Shown one piece after another: positions 38,747-47,100 of a stretch of DNA of 57,177 bases. This DNA is from Meridianimarinicoccus aquatilis (GTDB taxonomy: Bacteria; Pseudomonadota; Alphaproteobacteria; Rhodobacterales; Rhodobacteraceae). The first letter of the stretch is position 1, and each line of letters opens with the position of its first letter. Under the pieces are notes generated by a model. That model did no database searches, was not told the DNA's origin, and saw nothing but the letters and a program-made list of their open reading frames with translations. The position numbers and the translations under genes are program-made. The DNA is taken from assembly GCF_004358675.1 (NCBI RefSeq), contig NZ_SMZO01000023.1:1-57177 (forward strand). Reading direction: 5' to 3'.

Positions 38747-39478
38747 ATGACCGAACAAGTTCCTGCTGAGAAGTCTGGCCTTGCCCGACGACTCCCGTTG
38801 ATTGCCATTGGGGTGATCGCACTTATCGGCGCGTTCACCTTGCGCGACGTGCTCAGCTTCCAAGCCCTCGCGGAGAATCGCCAAGCTTTGCTGGCCTTTA
38901 GGGATGAGCACTATGCGGCAACTGTGATTGCCTTTGTTGCGTTCTACGCCACCATCGTGGCCTTCAGCCTTCCTGGGGCGACAATTGCAACACTGACAGG
39001 TGGCTTTCTGTTCGCAACGTTCCCAGGTGTGCTGTTCAACGTCACCGGAGCAACGGTGGGTGCGGCCGGCATTTTTCTGGCCGCCCGCTGGGGCTTGGGC
39101 GAACGGCTTGCCGCACGCATGGATTCGTCCACTGGAACGGTGCGCCGCATCAAAGACGGAATTGATGCGAACCAGTGGGAAATGCTGTTCCTGATCCGGC
39201 TTGTTCCGGCAGTTCCGTTCTTTGTCGCCAACCTTGTCCCTGCATTGGTTGGCGTGCCCATGGCGCGATTCGTGATCACCACCTTCTTGGGGATCATCCC
39301 CGGTGCATTGGTTTACACCTCTGTCGGTGCTGGTTTGGGCGAAGTGTTTGCCCGAGGCGAGACGCCTGATCTTGGGGTCATCTTCCAACCTGAAATTCTT
39401 TTGCCAATCCTCGGGCTTTGCCTGCTGGCGGCGCTACCCATCCTGCTCAAGGCCGTGCGCGGCAAGAAAGGTCTGTAA
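38747..39478 (+). CDS. TVP38/TMEM64 (VTT) family membrane protein
   Basis: A 243-residue inner-membrane protein of the DedA/VTT superfamily. The VTT core includes FSLPGATIATLTGGFLFATF and a re-entrant region around RLVPAVPFFVANLVPALVGV, with about six hydrophobic segments in all. The family is linked to lipid scrambling or membrane homeostasis; the substrate here is unknown. It is 2 bp from the flavoprotein gene, so the two are probably co-transcribed. VTT proteins are often found next to pyridine nucleotide-disulfide oxidoreductases. Confidence 0.88.
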   Translation: MTEQVPAEKSGLARRLPLIAIGVIALIGAFTLRDVLSFQALAENRQALLAFRDEHYAATVIAFVAFYATIVAFSLPGATIATLTGGFLFATFPGVLFNVTGATVGAAGIFLAARWGLGERLAARMDSSTGTVRRIKDGIDANQWEMLFLIRLVPAVPFFVANLVPALVGVPMARFVITTFLGIIPGALVYTSVGAGLGEVFARGETPDLGVIFQPEILLPILGLCLLAALPILLKAVRGKKGL

Positions 39479-39480
39479 TC

Positions 39481-40896
39481 ATGGAACGCATAACATGTGA
39501 TATTTGCATCATCGGTGCCGGGTCTGGTGGGCTGTCGGTCGCGGCGGGGGCGGCGCAAATGGGCGCCAGTGTGGTTCTGATCGAAGGCCACAAGATGGGT
39601 GGCGATTGCCTGAATTACGGGTGCGTCCCTTCCAAGGCGTTGATCGCTGCGGGCAAGCACGCGCATGCCATGACAACCGGTGCGGAGTTTGGGGTCACGC
39701 CGACTGAGCCGCACGTGAACTATGCTGCTGCGAAGGATCATGTGGCATCCGCCATAGCGACCATTGAACCGCACGATAGCCAAGAGCGATTCGAAGGCTT
39801 TGGAATTCGCGTGTTGCGCGATTTCGCCGAATTTACATCGCCGACCGAGGTCCAGGCGGGCGATACGGTTGTGACCGCGCGCCGGTTTGTGATTGCGACA
39901 GGGTCCGGCCCGTTTGTTCCGCCGATCCCGGGTCTGGCCGAAGTTCCGTATTACACAAATGAGACGATTTTCGCCCTGCGCGAGCAGCCAGAACACCTGA
40001 TCATCATTGGTGGCGGCCCCATCGGGTTGGAGATGGCGCAGGCGCACCGGCGTTTGGGCAGCCGCGTCACGGTAATCGAAGCGCAAAAAGCGATGGGGAA
40101 GGACGACCCCGAAATGGCGGCGATCCTGCTCGACAATCTGCGCGCAGAAGGGATCGATATCCGCGAAGAAACGGCGGCCGAAAAGGTCAGCGGACACGAA
40201 GGCGCGGTTACTGTCACTACGCCAAGTGGTGATGTGACGGGCACACATGTTTTGGTTGCGGTAGGGCGCAAGACCAATGTCGAAAAACTTGGCTTGGACA
40301 AAGCTGATGTGAAGTTCAGCCCGCGCGGTGTGGATGTCGACGACCGTTTGCGCAGTTCAAATCGCCGCGTTTACGCGATTGGCGATGCGGCGGGTGGTCT
40401 TCAATTCACACATGTGGCGGGCTACCACGCAGGGGTTGTAATTCGGTCCTTGTTGTTCAGCCTGCCGGCGAAGGTTCGTACCGACCACATTCCCTGGGTC
40501 AGCTATTGCGATCCTGAATTGGCACAAGTGGGTCTGACAGAGGCACAGGCCCGCAAGACGCACGGTGACAAATTGGAAGTGGTGCGCTTTGCCTATGACC
40601 AAAACGACCGTGCCGTGGCCGAGGGAAAGACGACAGGTTTGATCAAGGTAATGATCGTAAAGGGCAAGCCGGTCGGCGCTTCCATCGTCGGGGCGCAAGC
40701 CGGCGAGTTGATCGGCCTTTGGGCCTTGGTCATTGCCAACAAGCTCAAGATGTCGGCCGTTGCGAATATGGTTGCCCCTTATCCCACCTTGGGCGAAATT
40801 AGCAAAAGAGCGGCGGGGGCCTATTACAGCCCGCGTCTGTTTGAAAGCGATACGGTCAAGCGCGTCGTGCGCTTTGTCCAACGCGTATTGCCCTAA
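39481..40896 (+). CDS. FAD-dependent pyridine nucleotide-disulfide oxidoreductase
   Basis: A 471-residue flavoprotein of the mercuric reductase/dihydrolipoamide dehydrogenase family. FAD motif GAGSGG (12-17), redox-active pair CLNYGC (C43, C48), NAD(P)H motif IIIGGGPIGLEMA, and YAIGDAAGG. The C-terminal interface reads VAPYPTLGEISKRAAG in place of the HPT...E motif that serves as acid/base in lipoamide dehydrogenase, so it is unlikely to be an E3 subunit. It also lacks the terminal cysteine pair of mercuric reductase. Its substrate is unknown. Confidence 0.88.
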   Translation: MERITCDICIIGAGSGGLSVAAGAAQMGASVVLIEGHKMGGDCLNYGCVPSKALIAAGKHAHAMTTGAEFGVTPTEPHVNYAAAKDHVASAIATIEPHDSQERFEGFGIRVLRDFAEFTSPTEVQAGDTVVTARRFVIATGSGPFVPPIPGLAEVPYYTNETIFALREQPEHLIIIGGGPIGLEMAQAHRRLGSRVTVIEAQKAMGKDDPEMAAILLDNLRAEGIDIREETAAEKVSGHEGAVTVTTPSGDVTGTHVLVAVGRKTNVEKLGLDKADVKFSPRGVDVDDRLRSSNRRVYAIGDAAGGLQFTHVAGYHAGVVIRSLLFSLPAKVRTDHIPWVSYCDPELAQVGLTEAQARKTHGDKLEVVRFAYDQNDRAVAEGKTTGLIKVMIVKGKPVGASIVGAQAGELIGLWALVIANKLKMSAVANMVAPYPTLGEISKRAAGAYYSPRLFESDTVKRVVRFVQRVLP

Positions 40897-40957
40897 GTTC
40901 CGGCGCCGGAAAGTGGGACAGTCTGCTGCACGAAAACGGGGTATTCCAAGGGCCGAT

Positions 40958-42358
40958 ATGTTCAACTCGCTTTCCGGTCGTTTCCTGATCCTCACAATTG
41001 CTTTCGTGATGCTTGCCGAGATCATGATTTTCGTCCCGTCGATAGCCCGGTTCAGAGAGGATTATCTTCTGGACCGGCTAGAGCGGGCGCAAATCGCATC
41101 GCTTGCTTTGTTGGCGGACGGTATAGTCAATGAAGGGCTGGAGACTGAACTGCTGGAAAACGCGGGTGTCTATAACGTCGTTCTGCGGCGCGACGCGATG
41201 CGCCAATTAATCCTGTCTTCGCCGATTCCAACGCCCATCTCGAACACCTTCGACTTACGCGATCCACCTGCGTCGCAACTGATACGTGATGCTTTGGATC
41301 GGCTGCTGACCAAAAAGCCGGAAATTGTGCGGGTCATTGGCAGCCCGACGCGTGACGCCGGACTTTTGATCGAAGTCACAATGGACGCCATGCCATTGCG
41401 CGAGGCGATGCTGGACTACGGTTTGCGGATACTGGTGTTGTCAGCGCTCATATCGGCCCTGACTGCCAGCCTATTATTTTTCGCAGTCCGGAGGATGATG
41501 GTAACCCCCATCCGTAATGTCGTGGCGCACATGAAAAATTATGCCGAGGCACCTGAAGACGCCCGGCGTATTATCTCGCCAACGGCAACAGTGCGCGAAT
41601 TGCGTGATGCCGAGGTGGCGCTTCAGACGATGCAGACCGATTTGACAAGCGCATTGCGCCAGAAAGAACGGTTGGCCCAGTTGGGCGGGGCGGTCGCAAA
41701 GGTCAGCCATGACTTGCGCAACATTCTCACAACGGCACAGCTGTTTGCAGACATGCTGGAGCGCAGCGATGATCCGCGCGTCAAAAGGTCGGCACCTAAA
41801 TTGGTGGGGTCCATCAGTCGCGCGGTCAATCTGTGCGAAGGGACGCTGGCGTTTGGTAAGGCAGAAGAGCCGCCGCCCAAGCTGGACCGTCACCCGTTAC
41901 ATACGCTGGTCGAAGATACGCTGGAAAGCGAACGCATGGCAGGCGGAGAGTCTTTGGTGACACTGATCAACGATGTGCCTCCGGGCTTTGTCATCCGCTG
42001 TGATGCAGAGCAGGTGTTGCGGATCGTCGGCAACCTTGTGCGCAACGCGCGACAAGCGATCGAAGTCACGGGCGCGGCTGGTCAAGTGCGCGTCAAGGCG
42101 ACAGAGTCCGAAACGGATTGGAATCTGATAATTTGCGATACCGGGCCTGGTCTTCCGCCCAAGGCCCGTGAAAATCTATTCAAACCGTTTCAGGGGAGTT
42201 TTCGCAAAGGGGGCATCGGTCTTGGCCTTGTTATTGCATCAGAGCTGGTGCGTGGGCACGGCGGGAACCTAAGGTTGGTATCCAGCGACGAGAGCGGCAC
42301 CGTGTTTGCCGTAGACTTGCCAAAGGACGCTGCGACACCGCGCAATTCAACTTCTTGA
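40958..42358 (+). CDS. Orphan sensor histidine kinase
   Basis: A 466-residue histidine kinase. TM1 (about 10-30), a ~115-residue periplasmic sensor region, TM2 (about 155-177), a HAMP-like linker, a HisKA-like dimerisation helix with AKVSHDLRN (His251), and an HATPase_c domain with N-box NLVRNARQAI, G1 DTGPGLP and GGIGLGL. No response regulator lies on either side. The ATG at 40958 is used; a longer in-frame reading enters the flavoprotein gene. The sensed signal is unknown. Confidence 0.9.
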   Translation: MFNSLSGRFLILTIAFVMLAEIMIFVPSIARFREDYLLDRLERAQIASLALLADGIVNEGLETELLENAGVYNVVLRRDAMRQLILSSPIPTPISNTFDLRDPPASQLIRDALDRLLTKKPEIVRVIGSPTRDAGLLIEVTMDAMPLREAMLDYGLRILVLSALISALTASLLFFAVRRMMVTPIRNVVAHMKNYAEAPEDARRIISPTATVRELRDAEVALQTMQTDLTSALRQKERLAQLGGAVAKVSHDLRNILTTAQLFADMLERSDDPRVKRSAPKLVGSISRAVNLCEGTLAFGKAEEPPPKLDRHPLHTLVEDTLESERMAGGESLVTLINDVPPGFVIRCDAEQVLRIVGNLVRNARQAIEVTGAAGQVRVKATESETDWNLIICDTGPGLPPKARENLFKPFQGSFRKGGIGLGLVIASELVRGHGGNLRLVSSDESGTVFAVDLPKDAATPRNSTS

Positions 42359-42437
42359 GCGTCGGAACTGCCTATTGGAAATTACTGCATTTTTACACTT
42401 GCAGTCCCAACAACTCAGGACTAAACAGCGGCCTCAC

Positions 42438-42514
42438 GCGCTGGTAGCTCAGTTGGATAGAGTACTTGACTACGAATCAAGGGGTCGGGGGTTCGAATCC
42501 TCCCCAGCGCGCCA
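42438..42514 (+). tRNA. tRNA-Arg (anticodon ACG)
   Basis: A 77-nt tRNA with encoded CCA. Acceptor GCGCTGG pairs with CCAGCGC. The D arm GCTC-GAGT has a G-T closing pair. The anticodon stem CTTGA/TCAAG carries loop CTACGAA, so the anticodon is ACG (inosine at 34 after editing, reading CGU, CGC and CGA). The T arm is GGGGG TTCGAAT CCTCC. Folded by eye; all stems are complete. Confidence 0.95.
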
Positions 42515-42986
42515 TTATCCTTCATTAGAACATCAAGTAACTTTGACCTTTTGGTTACTAAGTGATTCAAATTGGGCGTGACGCACGTGTCGGCTCGTAA
42601 AGTCAGGCTGTTATCTGGTCGTTTTGCTGTGTTGCGGCCCTGACGTCGTTTGTCAGATAAATCCGACTTTCTTACCTTGTCTCTGGCCCAGATCGCATAT
42701 CGCAAGGCGAGGCTGCCATTTTTGCCTGATGCGGCGAATGTGCAAGCGTATCTCGGTGTGCCCAAGGCTCTTGCATTTGGTTTTGTGCTCGCATCAAGAA
42801 TTCCAGCCTTGTGAACGGCCCTGAGCGGAGCTTGAACCCGCTCTCAAGATGCAGCGGTGCCACCAGTCAGCGCCACCATTCGCCGAGTTTGAAAAGCTAT
42901 CGATATGACCTCAATCTGGCAACTGGCAGGCTTGCTCCAATGCTTCCACCAACATCCGCATTCGGATTGACCCGATCAAGCACTGG
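42515..42986 (+). other. Gene-free stretch after tRNA-Arg
   Basis: No ORF here looks coding, and I see no direct repeat of the tRNA 3' end, integrase remnant or clear terminator. It is longer than typical spacers in this window. It could be a decayed gene or a non-coding RNA, but nothing supports either. Confidence 0.5.
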
Positions 42987-43745
42987 TCAGGACGCGTCTT
43001 TCTCTGTTGGAAATCCAAACGTTTCCAACTGCTCTGGTAACAGAATGTAAATCTCATCCGGCGGCGTCGTTAGCGCGAATTGCATCACGGCGGGATCAAT
43101 TCCCATTTCGATCAAGTAAACCATCACGTCGCCTTGGCCGCGCTGAATATCTTCAACGGCGAAGGCTGCGGGCAGCACGGTGCTTTGGCCGAAAAAGTGC
43201 TGATGCACCCCAATATAGGCGTCTTCTTCGATGGTGCGTTCAACGCCGCCTGCAAATAAATAGGGGCAGGCGGAATAGCAGAATTCGCCCCGAAGTACCT
43301 GAGTGCCGATTTCGGCTTTGCGGATATGCCGCCCAAGCGCAAGCGCGTCCAGAACCGACCCGCCTGAACTTTGCAGGATTAGCGTCTCTGGCGCCGGTTC
43401 GGCGGCTGTGAGCAAGCCGATGATCCGCTCGCCATCGCCCGGTGCGATGGCGCCCTCCAGCCTGTAGACTGCGCCGTTTTCCTGCGCCAAAGCCAGCCGT
43501 TTGGGGAGTTTTCCGGGTGCTCGGGCGGGCTGCGTTGCTGGCGCATCGCGGCCCGGTCGAAAGACGCGGCGCTGATCGCCCGGTTGGACCGGCTCCGTCA
43601 GGCGCGGCTGACTTGGGCTGAGCGACGGCAGGCCCAGCTTCGCGCCGCTTTGGCTATCACCGAGGATCAGTAACCCGCCAATCACCAACTGGAACACAAG
43701 CACACCGCTGAGGGCCCGTGCGACGGCATTTTTCCGAACCTTCAC
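42987..43745 (-). CDS. ClpP-like (COG3904) secreted or membrane-anchored protein
   Basis: A 252-residue protein with an N-terminal hydrophobic segment (about 10-30, anchor or signal), a proline-rich linker (about 40-80), and a ClpP/crotonase-like domain. The core has LILQSSGGSVLDALALGRHI (oxyanion/nucleophile region of the fold), FCYSACPYLFAGGVER, and YIGVHQHFFG. It fits COG3904, predicted periplasmic ClpP-like proteins. Protease activity is not established. It overlaps the upstream gene by 4 nt, pointing to a joint function. Confidence 0.8.
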   Translation of the reverse strand: MKVRKNAVARALSGVLVFQLVIGGLLILGDSQSGAKLGLPSLSPSQPRLTEPVQPGDQRRVFRPGRDAPATQPARAPGKLPKRLALAQENGAVYRLEGAIAPGDGERIIGLLTAAEPAPETLILQSSGGSVLDALALGRHIRKAEIGTQVLRGEFCYSACPYLFAGGVERTIEEDAYIGVHQHFFGQSTVLPAAFAVEDIQRGQGDVMVYLIEMGIDPAVMQFALTTPPDEIYILLPEQLETFGFPTEKDAS

Positions 43746-45019
43746 GCAGATTTCCCAGAGATCGGGGTGACGTGGCTTTCCTCTTTTTCGGGCACGTTGC
43801 GGGCGCGCTCTATCTCATCAAGGGCGGCAACGGCTGCGCGCGCATCAGCCAGAGTGAGTGTGTCCTGCGCCGCGCTACCATCGCGGCCGGCGCGGATTGC
43901 CGAATGAGTCACCGCCAAGATCAGAACCAGCACCGCTGGCAACAGATCGATTGCAATGGCACCGGCCCATGACGGAATGAAGTTTCCAGCGTAAAGGATT
44001 ACCGCATCGGCAGACGAGATCGGTGTGTAGGTAACGTCTTGTGCCGGTTCCAAAGCGATGACTGCCTGTGCTGCGCGTGCGAGCGTTTGGGCACGCTGAG
44101 CCAGCACATCAAGCACTGACGTGATCGTCGCGGCCTGATCTGACCTGTTCTGATCGGTCCGCCCATCCAACTCAGGAAGAACCACCGAAGCCGCGAGGTC
44201 ATTGGCTGCCCGATCGACAAGAGATGCGACGGAAAGCTGCCGTATGCCAGTGATCAGCCCTTGCAGCCGCACCGCCTGTTCCGAAAATTCAACACTCCGC
44301 GCTTCGACTGGGCCCGGCTCGACCGTCAGCGCGCGCATCCGGCTCAGAATCGCATTGCCGCTGGCAAAGGCTTCTTCGACCAACGGTGTCTGGCTGGCAA
44401 TCTGGGCCTCCAGCGCGGTTAGTTCCGCCGACTTTTGCCGGAGCACGCGAAACACTGCCCCACGTCCTGCCATCCCGGAGAGCGAGCCTGCAGCCTCTTG
44501 TTCTGACAGATCTTCAAATGATTGGCGCGTCCGGGCCACGTCGCGTTCCAACGCCTGTCCGGTCAAAGCAACTTCGTGCGCCCGCTCCAAACTTTTCTGA
44601 TAAGCCTGCACGGTCTGCGCCAGATGCTGTTCGACTGCTGCCGACCCGGCCAAGGCTGCTGCATTCAGCCACGATGACATTGCGACAATGGCAAGGCAGC
44701 CAAGGCCCATCGCCCCCAGCAACCCGACCCGAGACCGCGCCGTGCGCATCGCGGGAAACAGGCGCAAAAGATAAGACCAGAACACAAAGATCCCCACCGA
44801 CACAGCGGTTGAATAGGCCACGGCGGCGAAAACCGACATCGCCCCATTGTCATCAAGCAAAGAAGACACGCCAAGGTAGGTGTATATCCCAGAGGCAACC
44901 GCCAACACACCAAGCGCCGTTCCCGAAAAAGTGTCGAGCCAGGTTAAATGGCCTTCGAGCTCGCGCGCATGGCGTGCACCAGTCTCTGAGTCTGACTGCG
45001 CGTTGGATGGGTTGGACAT
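43742..45019 (-). CDS. Membrane protein with large coiled-coil region, unknown function
   Basis: A 425-residue protein I do not recognise. Three hydrophobic segments lie near the N-terminus (about 30-53, 63-86, 100-120). A long Ala/Gln/Glu-rich helical region (about 130-330) with coiled-coil character follows, then a further membrane segment (about 355-380, AIAIDLLPAVLVLILAVTHS) and a charged cytoplasmic tail ending VTPISGKSA. The topology suggests an envelope scaffold or sensor. The 4-nt overlap with the ClpP-like gene suggests a two-gene operon. Confidence 0.75.
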   Translation of the reverse strand: MSNPSNAQSDSETGARHARELEGHLTWLDTFSGTALGVLAVASGIYTYLGVSSLLDDNGAMSVFAAVAYSTAVSVGIFVFWSYLLRLFPAMRTARSRVGLLGAMGLGCLAIVAMSSWLNAAALAGSAAVEQHLAQTVQAYQKSLERAHEVALTGQALERDVARTRQSFEDLSEQEAAGSLSGMAGRGAVFRVLRQKSAELTALEAQIASQTPLVEEAFASGNAILSRMRALTVEPGPVEARSVEFSEQAVRLQGLITGIRQLSVASLVDRAANDLAASVVLPELDGRTDQNRSDQAATITSVLDVLAQRAQTLARAAQAVIALEPAQDVTYTPISSADAVILYAGNFIPSWAGAIAIDLLPAVLVLILAVTHSAIRAGRDGSAAQDTLTLADARAAVAALDEIERARNVPEKEESHVTPISGKSA

Positions 45020-45090
45020 CGCGATTCCCCGGATTTCATTTGTTCAACCTAGAAGGGATGGGCAAAGTTTCCAAGCGTGGCCCCATTGGG

Positions 45091-46380
45091 TCAGGCCCCG
45101 GTGACCCGCCAAATGACATCGCCCACATCATCCGCCATCAAAAGCGACTTTCCATCCGGGCCGACTGCAACCCCAACCGGACGGCCATAAGCATCCTTTT
45201 CATCCTCTGACAAAAAGCCGCTAAGGATATCCCGCGGGGCACCGCTTGGCGCGCCATTCGCAAAGGGCACGAACAGCAACTTGTAACCGCTCAGGATGGA
45301 TCTGTTCCACGACCCGTGCTGACCGATAACCATGCCTTCGCCAAAACCCGGCAGCGTGCCCTCTGGCATCCAGCACAACCCCAGAGATGCCGTGTGCCCG
45401 CCGAGCGCATAGTCAGGTGTGATTGCCCGCGCGACGAGCGCCGCGTCCTGTGGGACGCGGTCATCGACCGTGTCGCCCCAATAGCTATAGGGCCACCCGT
45501 AAAAGCCGTTCTCCTGGACCGTTGTCAGGTAATCCGGCGGGGTTTCATCGCCCAAACCATCGCGTTCGTTGACGACAGTCCAAAGTGCGCCGGTTGCCGG
45601 CTCCCACGCCATGCCAACGGCGTTGCGCAGGCCAGATGCATAAACCCGTGCCTCTTCGGTCGCCACGTCCAGTTCCCAAATCGCTGCGCGGCCTTCTTCG
45701 ACTTCCAGTCCTTGGTCGCCAATGTTGGAAAGCGAGCCAACCCCGGCATAGATCTTGGTTCGTTCCGGCGACACGATCAGGCTGCGTGTCCAATGCCCGC
45801 CGGGCTTGAAATCGACCAGCTTTGTACCCGTGCCAGAAAGCGATACGGCACCGTCTTCATAGTCGAACCTGACGATTCCATCGGTGTTGCCCAAGTAGAA
45901 TTTAGACCCGACCAAGGCCATTCCGAATGGCTGGTTCTGATTCTCGACAAACACTTCGCGGGTTTCGGCAATACCGTCCCCGTCCGTGTCTCGCCACAGC
46001 GTGACGCGGTTGGCGCTGTCGCCGATGGCTTTCACCCGGCGCATCGTTGCTTGCGCCGCATGGTCCATCAGGGTCTTCGGCGCGCTTGGTTGCTCTTTCG
46101 ACTCCGCGACCAGAACATCCCCATTTGGTAGAACCTCGATCCAGCGAGGATGATCGAGACCTGCTGCAAACGCATTGACCTTGAGGCCCGGCGCACAGGT
46201 TGGCACATGCCCTTCGTCCCAGCCGCGGGCAGAGGGCAACTTTAGTGTCATGATCCCTTGCTTTTTCGCCTCCGGGATCTGCGGTGTGGCCCCAAGCGCC
46301 TGCGCTGACGGCGCCTGTGCGCGGCGCATGCGCGACACGGCACCTCCTATGAGCGATGTTGCCTTTGCGATCACATCCAT
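45091..46380 (-). CDS. PQQ-dependent sugar (sorbosone) dehydrogenase family protein
   Basis: A 429-residue six-bladed beta-propeller of the glucose/sorbosone dehydrogenase family. Blade-type sequences include GLDHPRWIEVLPNGDVLVAE, NRVTLWRDTDGDGIAETREV, ASGLRNAVGMAWEPATGALW, NGFYGWPYSYWG and GQHGSWNRS. There is no obvious signal peptide with the ATG at 46380; a longer reading to 46434 has no better start. PQQ dependence is a family feature, not shown here. It is the last chromosomal gene before the transposon end. Confidence 0.85.
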   Translation of the reverse strand: MDVIAKATSLIGGAVSRMRRAQAPSAQALGATPQIPEAKKQGIMTLKLPSARGWDEGHVPTCAPGLKVNAFAAGLDHPRWIEVLPNGDVLVAESKEQPSAPKTLMDHAAQATMRRVKAIGDSANRVTLWRDTDGDGIAETREVFVENQNQPFGMALVGSKFYLGNTDGIVRFDYEDGAVSLSGTGTKLVDFKPGGHWTRSLIVSPERTKIYAGVGSLSNIGDQGLEVEEGRAAIWELDVATEEARVYASGLRNAVGMAWEPATGALWTVVNERDGLGDETPPDYLTTVQENGFYGWPYSYWGDTVDDRVPQDAALVARAITPDYALGGHTASLGLCWMPEGTLPGFGEGMVIGQHGSWNRSILSGYKLLFVPFANGAPSGAPRDILSGFLSEDEKDAYGRPVGVAVGPDGKSLLMADDVGDVIWRVTGA

Positions 46381-46851
46381 ACCGTCACTCCCCCACGATT
46401 TGGTTTGACGGTAGCGCCAAGCACGGCAAGACAAAAGCCTGTTGCGGCACAGGATGGATCACGCCAATGCGCGAATTCTCTTAAAGGGTGGAAGCCATTG
46501 TGTGTGCAGAAGCCACTGTTTGAAACCTCGCGTATTTGAGGCCAGTCAGCATGTCAAAACGCTACGAAATGTCCAGATCGCGACATTAATGTCCAACGCA
46601 CGCTTCAAGTATCCCGAGCCAAAGCTGTCGTCCAGAAGCCCGCTCAAGAAGGTCCGCAGTACAGGACAACGCAGGCGTTCCATCAGGTATATCCAAGGTC
46701 CGCGTGCGCACCGATTAGGAGTGGTAAAGAAGCGGAGACAGGCACGGCGGCAGGAGCGACAAAGGTCAACTCATCTATTGCTGTCAAGAACAGGAATCAA
46801 ACCGCCACAGATAAAGAGTGCGTTGAACAGCAACGACTGTGATTTTTGGTT
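46381..46851 (+). other. Gene-free stretch flanking the transposon end
   Basis: About 470 bp between the sugar-dehydrogenase start and the proposed transposon terminus. A 142-codon ORF crosses it, but it runs over the transposon end and has no recognisable features. The presumed attachment site should lie at its right edge; the five bases before the terminus are TGGTT, the candidate target-site duplication. No tRNA or small RNA is recognised here. Confidence 0.45.
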
Positions 46852-46967
46852 TGTGGGAAGGGGCACATAGTTTTGCCTCTGAGCGTCAAAATTTTCTTTT
46901 GAATTCAGTGCCCCGAAATCTTGATGCTGAACTGAAGCTGCCTTTTTCGTCAGATAAGGTTGCCTCT
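46852..46967 (+). repeat. Transposon terminus with TnsB-site-like repeats
   Basis: TGTGGG at 46852 is followed by CACATAGTTTTGCCTCT (46864-46880) and CAGATAAGGTTGCCTCT (46951-46967), which match at 13 of 17 positions. A weaker copy lies at 46929-46945. The first copy resembles the ATAGTTGGGAACT core of the Tn7 TnsB sites. An A/T-rich palindrome TCAAAATTTTCTTTTGA (46886-46902) lies between. Spaced repeats in one orientation behind TGT are the normal layout of Tn7-type ends. Confidence 0.6.
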
Positions 46968-46978
46968 CGGAAGATATG

Positions 46979-47005
46979 AAAAAAGCCGACACAGTTGTCG
47001 GCTTT
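46979..47005 (-). terminator. Intrinsic terminator of the tns operon
   Basis: A perfect 10-bp stem (46982-46991 with 46996-47005, loop CAGT) is followed on the minus strand by TTTTTT. It lies 96 bp past the tniQ stop and 12 bp inside the innermost end repeat, so it shields the transposon end from tns transcription. Confidence 0.9.
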
Positions 47006-47100
47006 CTCAAGGCTCGTCGAGTCAGAAGGTCTTGAGGGTGGAATGCACGGGCTGCGGCCCCATCAGGCAGCAAGACCCAGCGGCGTTCCTGACCTTATAT

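Noticed and set aside
39481-40896. Mercuric reductase or lipoamide dehydrogenase E3 assignment
   Set aside because: The C-terminal vicinal cysteines of MerA and the His-Glu motif of E3 are both missing, and no mer or 2-oxoacid dehydrogenase genes are nearby.
42438-42986. tRNA-Arg as attachment site of an integrated island
   Set aside because: No direct repeat of the tRNA 3' end and no integrase gene occur downstream; the Tn7-like element starts 4.3 kb further on with its own type of end.
46442-46870. 142-codon plus-strand ORF at the transposon junction
   Set aside because: It crosses the proposed transposon terminus, is rich in Arg/Ser/Lys without any domain, and has no ribosome-binding site.
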